NCBI GenBank assembly: GCA_002150815.3
Contig: NDFF03000402.1
Coordinates: forward strand, 1-64,000
Reading direction: 5' to 3'
DNA: 64,000 bases
Source: Grammothele lineata
Lineage: Eukaryota > Basidiomycota > Agaricomycetes > Polyporales > Polyporaceae
Within the stretch, counting starts at the first letter, position 1. Each line of letters opens with the position of its first letter. The notes under the pieces were generated by a model that saw only the letters and a list, made by a program, of their open reading frames with translations, was not told the DNA's origin and searched no databases. Positions 45,681 through 58,651 of this stretch are shown one piece after another. The translations under genes were made by a program, and so were the position numbers.

Positions 45681-48600
45681 ATGAGCAGCCCGTTTCGTTA
45701 CAGCGTTCACAACGACGAATACACGCCCAATACTTCATACAACTACGACTCATATGCAGGCTTCAATGAGTCTGAGTCTGCGCAAGGTCCTGGTCCCCAA
45801 CATCAACGAAGAGACGTCTACTATGACGCTGTCGACGAGTTACTGAATGAAATCGGTAGGTATATGCGCTCCGAGTTCGCACATCTTTTCGTTGCCTCGT
45901 CAGGTACTGAAAAACGAACAGCAAATTCGTCTCCATCTCCCCCAGATCGCAGTCGATATTCAAATCATTGGGATATGCCAGCCTCCTCTGCCCACATCAT
46001 TCTTCCTGGGGCGGGATTCTATCGAGAGCATTCTCCGAGGGGTCCACCTTCACCTGCTAATGCGATGGAAGAATCTCATGAACTTAAGTATGAACGCGGC
46101 AGATACGTGGAGTACCTTCATCACGCCCGAACCGATCGCTCTTCGGGTTTACGGCCCTCACAACATGCTTCCAATCATGGTGCGCCATTTCAATGCGCTT
46201 ACCTACACATGTCATAAAATACATAACCGTTTTCTCAAGAGTATGATGGTTGGATCGCTGCTGGTGCTGGTGAAGCTTACCCCTCACTTGTCGCGAGTGA
46301 GGATCCCCGCACCGAGTTTGTTCGTACCAATGCTGTCGACCAAGAACTTCATCCGAGCGAGCACGCCCCCGACCGCCAACAAACGAGGTTGCGTCCGGTG
46401 TCTGACCTGCGTATGTTATTCTTCTGGGACATCATCATCGTTGCCTCAATAGCACCTACTTTCTAGCGGACATATACCGCGGTCTTTTTAAATTTGGTGT
46501 ATTCAACGCCATTCAGTCAGAGTGTTATGATCCTGTAAGTTGATCAAGTTCTCGCCTTGCTAATCTCCTGACCGCTCATCACGCCCAGGTCATGAAATCC
46601 AATGAAAATCTCGTGAGTTCTTTGGCTTCCGTGCACTTCCGTGTTCTTATTGCCTTAACCAGGTTATAAGTGGTCAGACTGTCATAGGTGCCACATCTAT
46701 GGGGTCTATCTCACATTCTTTCCTCAGCTCCCACCGGCAGCGGCAAAACAGTGTTGTTCGAACTCGCCATCGTCAAAATGCTCAGAGAAATGTCGGGGGA
46801 TAGCCGAAAAGTAAAATGCGTCTATATAGCACCAACGAAGGCAAATAAGACTTTGTTAGGTGCAGAGTATGACTCTACTAATCCCGTTCGATAGTCATTA
46901 TGTATGGAGAAGGCCAACGACTGGGCGACTAGATTTGCTCCATTTGGAGCCAAATGTATGTGGCCTTCCGCGCATTTGCTTGAAGCCTTCCTGACAGCCA
47001 GCAGGTTCCGAATTGACTGGAGACACCGTGACAACTGCTCGAGGGGCCTGGGGCGATGCGAAGGACGCTTCAATTATGTCAGCTTATCTTTATCTTCCCC
47101 TGTGCGCACGACTAACCTCCATCTGTAGAGTCACTACTGTATGTAGCGCGCAAGTGATAGTATAAACGCTACTGACATCGAGTAGGGAGAAAAATGGGAC
47201 AGTCTGACTCGAAATTGGTACAAGCTCCAACTTCCAGCTGGGGAGTTGCTCTTCACTCACTCTGCTGATCAGGCAACAACATAACCATATTCTGTCGCAA
47301 GTCCAACTGTTCCTTATAGACGAGGTGAGTTGCCTGACAGCGTACTACCAAATAGTTGTCCCTCGAACTGAGCGGGTTTCATAGGTCCACCTATTGAACG
47401 AGATACGGGGAAGTACCTTGGAAGTCGTTGTCTCTCGCATGAAGCTCCGTGGTTCTTCTGTGCGCTTCCTAGTGGTTTCCGCGACTGTTCCGAACATCGA
47501 AGACGTGGCGGATTGGATTGGGAATACCCGCGGGTCCGGTCCAGCCACGGTGAAGGCGGTCAGTATTCTGCAGTCCCATTTGCGTCGCATATATGCACCC
47601 AAACCTACACACTGTCAGTTTGGGGACGAATATAGGCCTTGCAAACTAGCAAAATTTGTTTACGGGGTACCAAGACGAAAGGACACGAACGATTTCGTCT
47701 TTGCAAAAACGCTAGATTACAAGATGTATGGGATATTGCAACAGCATTGCGACAATAAACCCGTTCTTGTGTTCTGTTCGACTCGAAAAGGTGCGATTTT
47801 CTTGGCTGGCTTGATGTGACGCGAGAGCTCATGTTTGTGAAGGTATCATGGCCGCGGCAGAACATATTTTCAAGGAATATGAAGACGCGACATCCAAGCG
47901 AGAGACGTTGCCTTGGTCACGACCCCCAAGGCAAGTTCACCGTACAAATCCCCCCCTCTCTCTCATATGATCTAACCCCATTTGGTAGAGTTGAACATAC
48001 CTTTGGCAACAAACACTTGGACAGTGAGTACCTCCTCGTCTACGGAAAACCAATCTTATTCCGTTCTTCAAGAACTCGCTGCGTGCGGCATAGGTGTTCA
48101 TCATGCTGGATTAGAGCGAGAAGATCGGACAGCGACCGAGCAGCTCTATCTGAAGAAAACCATCAAAATTCTTTTCGCTACCTCGGTATTTCTTCCCTCG
48201 CACCTCGGGGGGGTTGGTTCGCTGACCACGAAGTATCAGACTCTTGCTGTTGGCGTCAACCTACGTAAGAGCTATCCGCAATATTTTCACCGTACCAGGC
48301 AATTTACCTTCTACAGCGGCCCATACTGTTGTGATAAAGGGGGTGAAGTTGTTTCAAAACGGCGTCTCGCAAGAATACTCTGATCTCGACGTTATGCAAA
48401 TGATAGGACGCGCTGTAATGTCTATCAATGTTTCTTACATGACACCCTCGCTGACGTGTCGACTTCCAGGGGCGCCCTCAATTCGACAAAGAAGGAGTCG
48501 CAGTGATCATGTGCGAACTGGAGCTTGAGGCAAAGTACAAAGCGTTGGCGCAAGGTCAAACCGTCCTAGAGAGCAGCCTTCATCTACAGTTGGCCGAACA

Positions 48601-51600
48601 TCTGAACTCTGAAACGGCTCTCGGCACGATCACGAATATGAAGTCCGCCAAAGAATGGATTCACAACTCATTTCTCTTTCGACGCTTGCAGAAGAACCCG
48701 ATGCATTATGACATCAAGAAGGGAAGTCACACGTCTTGGGAACGTAGGGTGGATGAACTTGTTGCAGAGGGCGTCGCCACTCTTGAACAAGCAGACTTGG
48801 TCCATCACGACCACAGCAACGGTGCCCTCTCCTCGACACAATATGGCGACGCAATGAGCAAGGTTTGTCTTCTCTCTGACGCTACTTAATCTAGCTTACA
48901 AGCTATAGTTTTACATCCGTCAAGCCACAGTATGTTCATATGTATTCCCTCGTGATTATGGGATTGCTATCGGTTTCGTAGATGGTCCTGATAATGAAGC
49001 TGTCAGAGGAAGCCTCTCTGCGTGAAATAGTGCGTTTACCAGTTCTCGAACTTGCTTTCTTACTGACTGATCATTTCAGTTGGAGGTCATATCTTGTGCC
49101 AACGAGTATGCCAATCTTCCCAAATTCCATGCTACGCATTGATATATGTCGTGCAGATTCTCGGACATCAAGTTCCGTTCGGGCGAAAAACAAGTCAGTC
49201 CCATGACTCCAAGCATGACGTAACCCCCTAATGATATGACTGGGCGTAGGTTTATAACAGGTTAAGAACACATCATGACATGCGTTTCTCCCTCAAGAGG
49301 ATTGAGAAGCCTTCCGACAAAGTCTTCATTCTGATTCAAGCTATCCTCGCTGCAATCAATCTCTCAGATCCAGAATACAAGACTGCCGATGCCCAGCCCT
49401 ACCTAGAGTCCCTTCCTATTCTGCGACATATTGCTCGCATATCGAGAAGTCAGTCTCTACCCTCACTTGATCCGTTGCCTTGGCCCTCGCAGCAAACTCA
49501 TCTACATCACAGCGGTAGTTGAAGTGGCGAACATACGCAAAGCCGGCCTACTCTTGAAGAATGCATTGGAACTGTACGATTTCTGGAAGGCCGGTTGTCG
49601 TTGCGATCGCTCACCACACCTAAATGCACAGTACTCGCTGTCTAAACGCTAAAGCGTGGGAGGACCGCAGCGTTATCTTTCGTCAACTAGATGACATCGG
49701 GCTTAAATCGTGGGTGTTCTTGTGCGGTCCTTCAAATGCGCAGACTGACGACCATACTGACGTTATGGCAGGCTCAAGGTGATACATGCGAAATCAGTTG
49801 TCTCCCTGGTGACTGAATCGCCTTCCAGGTTCTAGCAGAGCACAACGTAACAACCTTTGCTGCCCTTAGACGGATGGAGCCCGGGCGCATCGAATTGGTT
49901 GCGTCTTTGCTCATGAGCAGCGAGTCTTAACGCTCATTTTGCCGTATAGCTCCTCAATCGAAAACCGCCTTTCGGTCATGAAGTCTTGGGTGCTGTTAAC
50001 CAGCTTCCGCAATACGTTGCGTCCATTTCCGAGCTCGATGTCACTATTGAGAGCGACGGAATCTCCACCGACCTTGCGATAGAGTGTGGACTCCTATCAC
50101 ATGGCAAAGGTGCATCGAAGTCGAAGAAGTTCAAGAAGAGCAAGCGCATTGACAACACCATGGTACTGACCATGACGTCGGACAACCAATTCGTCGACTT
50201 CCGCAGAATTTAGTGCGTGCGCATCTCCAAATATTAGCGGAGACGCATATCTAAATCCTATGGTATACCAAGCACGCATGTCTTAAAAGAGCAGAAAACG
50301 TTCGAGGTAACGGTGAAGTTCACCAAACCTAGTCAATCTGTTACTGTGCAGATGTCTTCAGTATGTTCTCTTTGTCGAAAGTTAGGAGCCGTTGCTGATC
50401 GTTGGGTATTCTGTAGGATGTCTATGCTGGGATAGTAACGACAACTGCTTACAAGCCCCAAATAGACCCTTCGAACTTTCCGATCTTAGATACCAGACCA
50501 CAAGATGCACTAGTTAGCGATGTGATGTTCTTCGATATGCGCTTCACTGATTTCTTAACAGGCAAGAGATCTTGACGGCCTAGAAGACATATCCGATTTC
50601 TGGGAGAATGATGAGGACGTTGCGAATGAATTGAATAATTCGTTCGCTCCGGTAAAACACGAGAAGTGCGAAACGACATCAGGTACCGTTCTTGCAGGTT
50701 GTCAGGGTTTATTTATATCTGGGATCCTTGCAGATACTTCTAATTCGCGTCCTGCCGAAAATGTTCCTCGCGACCAAAGCGGTACCTTGGCCGTCCTAGC
50801 CCCGAAGCAGCTTGCTAATGGCAATTTTGAGTGAGTACAAGGTACGATTTCTCTGTAGCACATAAGACTCACCCTTGTGACAGGTGCAACCACACCTGCA
50901 AGGAAAAATCGAAATGCAAGCATATGTGGTACGTGGGCTGTGCTTGGGATATACCGCGCATTAGCTACATCTATCTAGCTGTCGTGACGGACTGGAGAGG
51001 CCCCCACCGATGTCGAAGAAACGCATGGAGATGTTGCTCAGCGCCGATGCGCTGTCTACTTCCTCTGCGAGAAAGTCAAACGCCCTTAACTCGCAAACTA
51101 CCTTACGGCCTGCTGTCCGAAAAGCGAATGACTTAGTTGGGTCGAGTGCCGGGTCGACTCGCTCATTAAAAAGACTGGAAACTTTGCATCAGAGCACTGG
51201 AGTACAGGAAAATCTCCAGCTTCGTCAAGGCGGTCGTATCAGGTTACAACATCCACCGGGTAATGGGCACATTGTGAAACACAAATCCTTACCGAACTTC
51301 GACGTGGACTTTGCCAAGCTGGAGGACGACCTGGACAAACCTCAACTAGTCGATCTCGCCGACTTGTCTGATTCTGACGACGACCTTCCTGATGCTCACG
51401 ATATTCTTGCCGCTTCTGTGTCTCACTCTGGCGATTCTGTTGCCAAATCTGGCTCCACCGACTATGGCAGTCCTGAGTTCGACGCTCTTATTGCCAATCT
51501 TCCGGCTAAGGACGCTGCTGGCTTCTCAACGGAACTCACGACTATAGGCTCCTCGCTCAGTGGAACATCTCCGATGCAACGACAGAAAAGAAGAGAACAC

Positions 51601-52096
51601 GCAGGTGTTTCTCCACCACCGCCAAAGCGGTCCTGTCCCGCTCACGAGAGCACTGAGGAGGTCGGCAGAGGTCGGTTTTGGTGACTTGAAAAGTCAGCTG
51701 AAAATTCTTTTTCTTGGTATACACATGAAGCCTCTGTTCATACCGACAACGTCCGACAACACGTCTTCAGAGGATAAGCGGTATTCCCCTGACATGAACG
51801 AGGACGGGTTCACACTCAATTTGAATCTATTCGACATCCGATCGTCAACCCCCACACTTATAGGAGAGGGCGCCACTGTGGCTCAGGCTGGATCGGCAAA
51901 TTCTGAGGGGTCTTGGTCTTTACGCCAGTTCGACCCTCCACAACTAGACGCATCTGCCAAAATCTCCGATAGGCACGACACACCTCAAGCGCAAGCGCAA
52001 GCACATGACACCGGAGTAAACGACACCTATGGGGATCCGCTGGCGGAGTTCGAGGCATGGCTACGAAGCGGAGCGGTAGACATTGTGGATGCATGA
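45681..52096 (+). CDS. HFM1: Meiotic DNA helicase HFM1/MER3
   Basis: Ski2-like DNA helicase that stabilises recombination intermediates and promotes crossovers in meiosis. The gene is intron-rich (probably more than 20), which explains the many broken frames. Helicase motifs in order: Q-motif region GVFNAIQSECYDP; Walker A SAPTGSGKTVLFEL; VYIAPTKA; TGDTVTTARGAW; DEVH box LFLIDEVHLLNEIRGSTLE; VVSATVPNIEDVADWIGNT; KPVLVFCSTRKG; GIGVHHAGLERED; ILFATSTLAVGVNLRAHTVV; and MQMIGRAGRPQFD. A winged-helix/Sec63 region follows (HDMRFSLKRIEKPSDKVF, VDFRRI). Near 50880-51010 is a short Cys/His motif, CNHTCKEKSKCKHMCCRDGL, typical of fungal MER3. The tail is acidic and ends with TGA. Very short exons and one GC-AG intron are reported in findings. 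The first 700 bp are the least certain. Confidence 0.88.
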
Positions 52097-52177
52097 TTAG
52101 ATGTGGTACTAAGTAACATTTGATTGTAAAGTAAGCGTGGTGTATGCGAAGGAAGGCGTCGTGGTGTATGCGGCTTA

Positions 52178-53719
52178 TCATGAGGAGGCTGCCTTCGTTT
52201 CTGAAGTCTGTGCAGGAGAGGGTTCAATATACACCTTGAGCACATTCCTGAACCGCTCATCCCACTCGACGTTCCTATCTGGCCGGATGATGTTCCATCC
52301 CTCCTCGTCGCTCGTCCACCGCTTCTCCTTCGTCATCCGTTCCGCCCGCAGCTCGACTTCGGTAGGAGGGGGATTCTCCCGTTCATCCTTGGTCGGCTCC
52401 CGGTCACCGCGCGCCAAAGCTCGCGCGGTCTCGAGCTTCGTTGCCAGCGTTTTGTAGTACTCCTGGCGCGCCTTCTCGATCTCTGACGCAAACTCGCGCA
52501 CGACGGACTTCTTGTAGTACGTCTCTGCTTCGCGATCAAAGTCGAGACCGGTCGGAGAGAGTTCCGCGAGATATGGCTTTTGTGGCTCGTTGATGTTACT
52601 GCTGATCTCCGGCAAGGCGAGGACCTCGGGAGGAGGGGCAGAGAAGGCACGGGTGTGACCCATGACGAGCTTGAGCGCTGCCTCGGCGCCTTCGTGGACT
52701 TTGTAACGCTCGTTGAAGAAGTCCCAGATCATGAGCGGGATTTGCGTGAGGCCGATATAGTTCGTGAAGCTGACGAGAAGCAGAGGCGGCTGTGGAGGGA
52801 TGATGATTGGTGAGGTGTCATGAGTAGACGGCATGGACACTGGTTTAGGTGTGGGAGGGGGTGCACGAAGCGGAGGTGACGAAAGAACTGAAAATGGGCG
52901 CGAGGGAGGGAGGTTTGATGGTGTCGGGATCGGCTCATCGTCACCTATTGAGACGTCGAGCAATGGTTCCGGCTCTGCCTCGTCGAACTTGCCGTCGTTC
53001 GCTAGCGTGGCAGCTAACTGCTCCTCCCTGTCCACCGCCTCAAGTCCGTCGGTCCAACCGCGCTTGAGACCGTGCATGTACTCCTTGAGAGTATGCCGAC
53101 CAATGATGACGATGCCGCCGTCGAGCCGTCGCTGACGTTTCTCTTCAGGAGAGTTTCCAGGGAGACCCATAACATTGGGAGGTGGTGGGTCCAGGCCTAG
53201 CATGTAACGTCGCTCTTGACGGACGTCATCTGCAACGCGCCGGGCTATGTCACCCAGGCGGCGGCCTTTGACCATGTCATAGTCAACGGCCGCAGCGACT
53301 AAGATGGGCTATAACGATAGAGAATGAGCCAGCGTTCGGGATGATAGAACACAAATGCGGACCTTGACGTACTTCCGAAAGTATTTCATGCTTCGGTCAT
53401 AGTCTTCATCGCCCAGCCACTTCGCGCCATATGCGGTGACTTTACGCGGGAGCTCTTTGGTCCCCATGGGTTGCGTCGCAAGGTCCTTCACCTTGTCGGT
53501 GTACGTCCCCCGAATCTTCTTGCATTGTCGACGGTCATATATATAATAGCCGGCGATTGTGGACGTGACACCGAGGAAGATGAGCCAGTTGCGGGAGGGG
53601 AGCTTGGGGCGCTTGTCGAGCCACGACGGGGGGATACCGGTGTACTGCAGTACGGACTTCAGGCCAGACTGCGCGGCGTTCGGCTTGGGGAAAACGCTGT
53701 CGCCGCCATGTGAGCTCAT
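52178..53719 (-). CDS. TIM54: Mitochondrial inner-membrane import subunit TIM54
   Basis: Subunit of the TIM22 carrier translocase in fungi. Two exons (53719-53363, 53308-52178) give 495 residues. Diagnostic stretches: GLKSVLQYTGIPPSWLDKRP, then a membrane segment NWLIFLGVTSTIAGYYIYDR, then KVKDLATQPMGTKELPRKVT and YFRKYVKPILVAAAVDYDMV. IIGRHTLKEYMHGLKRG follows. The C-terminal half includes LVSFTNYIGLTQIPLMIWDF and ends EPSPAQTSETKAASS. The middle is Pro-rich, as usual for basidiomycete Tim54. It diverges from SNW1 by 236 bp and converges with HFM1 (81 bp between stops). Confidence 0.93.
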
Positions 53720-53955
53720 CGCCAGGCCGGACGGGAGCAGGGAATGGGCGAGGCGAGGACGGGACGAGGGCAGATTTCAACAACCAAGTCTCTGCGTGGC
53801 GCGTCTTCGTCTGCCCTCGTCTGTCAGCGTCTGTCTGGCATGCCGGACGCCATCGGGCCGGGAGTGGTGCCACAGTACAAACAACGACACACAGCCTCTT
53901 CGCTGCTGGTTCATCCGGCGCTTGTAAGTGGCCACCATTGTGCACTCGGTCGACC
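53720..53955. promoter_or_regulatory. Shared divergent promoter of TIM54 and SNW1
   Basis: A 236 bp interval between two start codons; the shortest bidirectional promoter in the window. No TATA box was seen. Confidence 0.5.
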
Positions 53956-55990
53956 ATGGCTGCTCTCGCCTCGTGAGTCCTTCCGGCCCTCCATTCGCCC
54001 TATTGCACTGATTCCACATCTCCATAGCCTCCTCCCTAATCCCGTTAACGCTCCTGTCATTTCCGATGATGAAGACGACGCGAGTCCCCAGTACCAACCT
54101 CAGCCTCAGCAACAGGCTGGTCCATCACAGGCGGTAGTCATTCGCGCCGCGGTTCCACCGTACGGCCAGCGTAGAGGATGGAAGCCGACGTCTATGGAGG
54201 ATTTTGGTACGTGGCTGATTCCGAGCAACTCTGCTGTATCTTCAATGTTGTTGTAGGTGACGGCGGATCATACCCTGAGTGCCATGTCGCGCAATATCCT
54301 TTGAACATGGGGAAGAAGAAGGTGCGTAGTCCCTGGTCTTCATTTTACTTGCCTACAACTCCAACTATAGACTGCTGCCGGTAACACTTTGGCATTACAA
54401 GTGGACTCTGAGGGGAACGTGCGCTACGACGCTATTGCTATGCAAGGGCAGCGATCAGGCAAGATTGTTCAGTCGCAGTTCAAAGATCTCGTCCCCCTCG
54501 CGCACAGGAAAGATCTCGATGATAATGACCGGATGCTGGACCGGCCGTCAGAGGAAGAGGTTCAGGCGACCACCGACAAGACCAGGGCGGCCTTGGAGAA
54601 GCTCGTCAATGGCAAAATTAAGGCGGCCCAGCCTAAGAATGTCCCGGATAGTCAGGGCAAGACATCATTCATTCGATACACTCCCGGTCAACAGGGAAAT
54701 GCAGACGGGCTCAAACAACGCATTATCAAGATGACAGAGGTCGTCGAGGATCCCCTCGAACCACCACGGTTCAAGCATAAGAAGATTCCGCGCGGTCCTC
54801 CTAGCCCCCCGCCTCCTGTCCTACGCAGTCCACCGCGCAAGGCCACCGCACAAGAGCAGAAAGAGTGGATGATTCCTCCTTGCATCTCGAATTGGAAGAA
54901 CAACAAGGGTTACACCATTCCACTTGACAAGCGTTTAGCTGCCGACGGTCGTGGCCTGCAAGATGTGAGTGGTTCAACGTGTGCGCAGTAGCTCATACTC
55001 GTATTGATGCGCGCCATAGGTGCACATCAATGACAACTTTGCCAAATTCTCAGAGGCGCTCTTCGTTGCGGATCGCCACGCACGCGAAGAGGTCAGACAA
55101 CGTGCCCTCATGCAGCAGAAGCTCGCCGAGAAGGAGAAGGCGCAAAAGGAAGAGAATCTCCGACTCCTGGCCCAACGGGCTCGCGAAGAACGCGCAGGCA
55201 TCGCGCCTCGCGCTACTGAAACTTCCTCACAGCCCACAGCAGAGCGCACTGCTGCGATGCGCTCTGCTCTTGGTGGTTACGGCTCTGAGAGCGAGTCGGA
55301 CTCTGAGCCATCTGAGGACGAGGGTGATGAGGAGGCGGCGAAGGTGCGAGACCAGATGCGTGCGGAGAAGCGGCGGGAACGCGAGAGGGAGATGCGCATG
55401 AGCAACATGGGCACGGAGATGCGTGCCAAGATGCTTGCGCGACAGCAGAACCGCGACATCTCGGAGAAAATCGCCCTGGGCCTGGCGAAGCCGACGCTTT
55501 CCAAGGAGAGCATGCTCGACTCGCGGTTGTTCAATCAGGAGTCGCTCTCCGGCAGCTTCGCGGACGACGACGCGTACAACTTGTACGACCGCCCACTCTT
55601 CCACGGCTCGAGCGCTGCTGCGGCCATCTACAAAGCTCGCGGTAACATCTCCGAAGGGAACCAGGAGTCTTTTGGTGGCGGTACGGAGGAGGGAATCGGC
55701 GAGGCTCTCGGCAACGATCGCTTCGGCCTTGGTCAACCTCGTGTCGGCTTCGAGGGAGCCAACGAGCAGGAGGTCAGGGAGGGACCTGTACAGTTCGAGA
55801 AGGATTCTGGTGATGTCTTTGGTCTCGACAAGTTTTTGGACGAAGCCAAGAGTGGACGGAAGCGTGGTCTTGACACCGATGTGTAAGCTTGTCTCGGACT
55901 CCATTGTTGATACCGCACTGACTTTGCCCTGACAGTGGGAGCTCCAGGAAGAGGCAGCAACTGGACCGGGCTGACCAGCGCGATTCATGA
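53956..55990 (+). CDS. SNW1: SNW-domain splicing protein (SKIP/SNW1/Prp45)
   Basis: Core spliceosome component and transcription coactivator. Exon 1 is 17 nt (MAALAS). The protein proceeds through VPPYGQRRGWKPTSMEDFGD and SYPECHVAQYPLNMGKKK, then NTLALQVDSEGNVRYDAIA. The SNW domain follows: TSFIRYTP, QRIIKMTEVVEDPLEPPRFK, PRGPPSPPPPVLRSPPRK, and the signature IPPCISNWKNNKGYTIPLDK, then ADGRGLQDVHINDNFAKFSE. The C-terminal part is Lys/Glu/Arg-rich coiled coil, then acidic Ser, then RDISEKIALGLAKP and YNLYDRPLF. The last exon adds GSSRKRQQLDRADQRDS and ends TGA at 55988-55990. The final intron begins inside GATGT|gtaagc; without it the protein would end at once. Confidence 0.96.
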
Positions 55991-56327
55991 TGGATGGACG
56001 CCATGTTTAGATCCGTGTGTACCCTATGTGTTCTGCTTCTATGCTACTACTTGTAATCTATGAGGGATCACGCTATGCGTGCTATGCATGCGCGTGTGTG
56101 AAAGAGCTATGAACGTCGTGAATGATCACTCTGTGAAGGTATGCTCAAGCCGGGCCGCACGATGACTTTCGCAGCCGGTAAACGGTTCAAGTTCACATTC
56201 GAACCGATCGAACTAACTTGGAGCCGTTGTGACTGGTGGACGTGACTTGCAAGCGTTGACGCGTTGACGCAGCGCCTTCCCTTTCTTCTACCGCCATCCC
56301 GCACTCTTCGCGCGCCGCCCGTAAGAG
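55991..56327. other. Intergenic region upstream of the copper radical oxidase
   Basis: 337 bp holding the SNW1 3' UTR and the oxidase promoter. It includes a direct doublet of GTTGACGC (near 56255-56271). Nothing else was recognised. Confidence 0.4.
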
Positions 56328-58651
56328 ATGGGTCTTCTATCTCTATTCCTCGCCTCGACGCTGGTCGTCTTTCTAGTCACTCTATGCTCGGCCGAGTCAG
56401 CGTGGCACGGTCATCTCTCTCCCGGGTCTACCCAGATCTCAAGATTCACACCGTACTACGTACCTCCCGGGGCTAAAAGCTACGACTCGTCCTCTCCTCT
56501 ATTGCACTATTCAGGATCATGGTCTGAGGTCTTCTCTTCGGCGTACGTCGAGAAAAGCATCCGCTCGACGTCCGAGCATGGGGCCGCGATGACCTTCACG
56601 TTCACTGGCACTGGTGTCGAATGGTTCGGAAACCTCGACAAGAAACACGGCATCGCCGAGATCTACCTCGACGGTCAGCTTCAGAGGGCCGTCGATACCT
56701 ATAACAGCGTGGCGATGAAGCAGCAACGGGTGTTCTGGGTGTTCAGCCTGCCTCACGGCAAGCACACGCTGAAGATCGTGAACACGGGCAAGAAGAACAG
56801 CGCTTCGAAAGGCACCGTCATGGACGTCGACGCTCTTGTCGTCACGCGCGGATTTCCATCTCCAGTGGCTCTTCATCAACGTTCTTCTCGGCGACACTTG
56901 CAGGCCTACCCTCCTCTTTTAGACTTGTCATCAAGAAGCACGACAGAAGATGAGTGGACTTTGGTTCAGCAAGGCTCCACTGGCGTTCATGCAATGCAGC
57001 TGGCCATCATATCTGAGACACACGCGCTGGTCGTGGACAAAGTGGAGCACAACCCTCTCACTATCTCTGGTCATCCTGCCTGGGCGGCGCTGTACAATCT
57101 CAAAACCCATGCCTTGAAGCCTCTCTCTATGCAGTCTAACTCTTTCTGCGCTGGCGGTACCTTTCTCAGCAACGGCACTCTGATCAATGTTGGCGGGAAT
57201 CCAGTCGTCGAGGACCGCACTGCTGCTGCCGATTTTGGCGATGTCGACGGACTTCAGGCTATCCGCATCTTGGAGCCTTGCGAGTCGGAAGACGTGGGTG
57301 GATGTACTATGTATGAGAATCACGGCCGTATCCGCATGGCAAGCCCTCGCTGGTATAACACTGTTCTTCGCATCTCCGACGGCAGCGCTATGATCATAGG
57401 CGGGTCCAGGAAAGGCGGCTGGATGAACAACGGCACAACGAACAACCCTACGATTGAATACTATCCTCCTAAGAACATCCACAACTCTAACGGTCTTCCT
57501 ATCCATTTGCCCTTCCTTGTGGACACACTCTTCTCGAACCTTTTCCCTATTGCCTTCTCGCTCCCTGATGGTTCCATCTTCATGGCTGCTAACCGTGATG
57601 CCATGGTCTACAGCTGGAAGACAAACACTGAGCGCAGGCTGCCCCGTATACCTAATGGCGTTCGTGTTACCTACCCCATGACTGGCACTGGTCTTCTCTT
57701 ACCTCTTTCACCGGAGAACGGTTACACACCCGAAGTCTTGCTCTGTGGCGGCTCCACCGTCGACGACACCAAACCCGGCTACGAGATTTCCGCGCAAGAT
57801 CCCGCGTCCTCGCAATGCGCACGTTTGATACTCACTGACGAAGAGATTGCCAAGGGTTGGCGGGTCGAGCAGATGCCGTCGGCACGGACCATGCCTGACG
57901 CCGTCCTGCTGCCAACTGGTCAGGTGGTTATCGTGAACGGGGCTGGCTCGGGCATCTCTGGTTACGGGAACGTCCTTCATCAGGTTGGTGCATCCAACGC
58001 TGACAACCCGGTCCTTACGCCTGTTCTCTACGATCCTCTGCGTCCACTCGGCGACCGATTCTCATCAGCGGGTATGCCGACCAGCGACATTCCTCGGTTG
58101 TACCACTCTGTCGCTACCCTGACGCCGAACGGAGATATCATGATTGCTGGTAGCAATCCAAACTTGGACCGGAGCGAGCTCGTCTATGGGACGGAATACC
58201 GCGTCGAGTGGCTGGCGCCAGCATACATGAAGCGGGAACGTCCACAGATCCTTGCCCCCGGCGTCCCAAAGGCACTCGGGTTCGGACAAGGGCTGGAGTT
58301 GAAGGTCCGCCTTCCTATGGTCTCTGCTCAGGGCGCCAGTGTCAAAGGTGCGGAATACTTGCGTTAGCGCGACGGTGTGTGAACCTGACAGTGGAGGTTT
58401 CAGTCGCCTTGATGGATCTGGGCTATATCACGCACGCCGTGCACGCCAACTCCCGGCTCGTCTACCTGGAATGCTCCCTTTCGGCGGACCAAACGACCTT
58501 AATGGTGACAGGTCCTCCAAACGGTAACATTTACCCTCCAGGACCGGGCTTCATTTACGTGGTAATCGACGGCGTACCAAGCACTGGGTTGAGGCTACTT
58601 ATTGGAGACGGGCAGGGGCCAGAGGTGGATGATGCCGCGCTCAAAAAGTAA
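56328..58651 (+). CDS. Copper radical oxidase, glyoxal-oxidase type (AA5_1)
   Basis: Secreted oxidase of the galactose/glyoxal oxidase family, making hydrogen peroxide from simple aldehydes for lignin-degrading peroxidases. Two exons (56328-58347, 58392-58651) give 759 residues, about 200 more than the classic glyoxal oxidase. Residues 1-22 are a signal peptide. Residues about 60-170 form an extra beta-rich domain (SGSWSEVFSSAYVEKS, FTFTGTGVEWFGN, GIAEIYLDG). The oxidase core follows. Catalytic residues line up: Cys274 in NSFCAGGTF and Tyr343 in RWYNTVLRI (the Cys-Tyr cofactor pair), Tyr592-His593 in PRLYHSVATL, and His688 in YITHAVHANSR. Kelch-type repeats with VNGAGSG and IMIAGSNPN are visible. 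The C-terminal DUF1929-like region contains the last Cu ligand. Substrate not determined. Confidence 0.93.
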
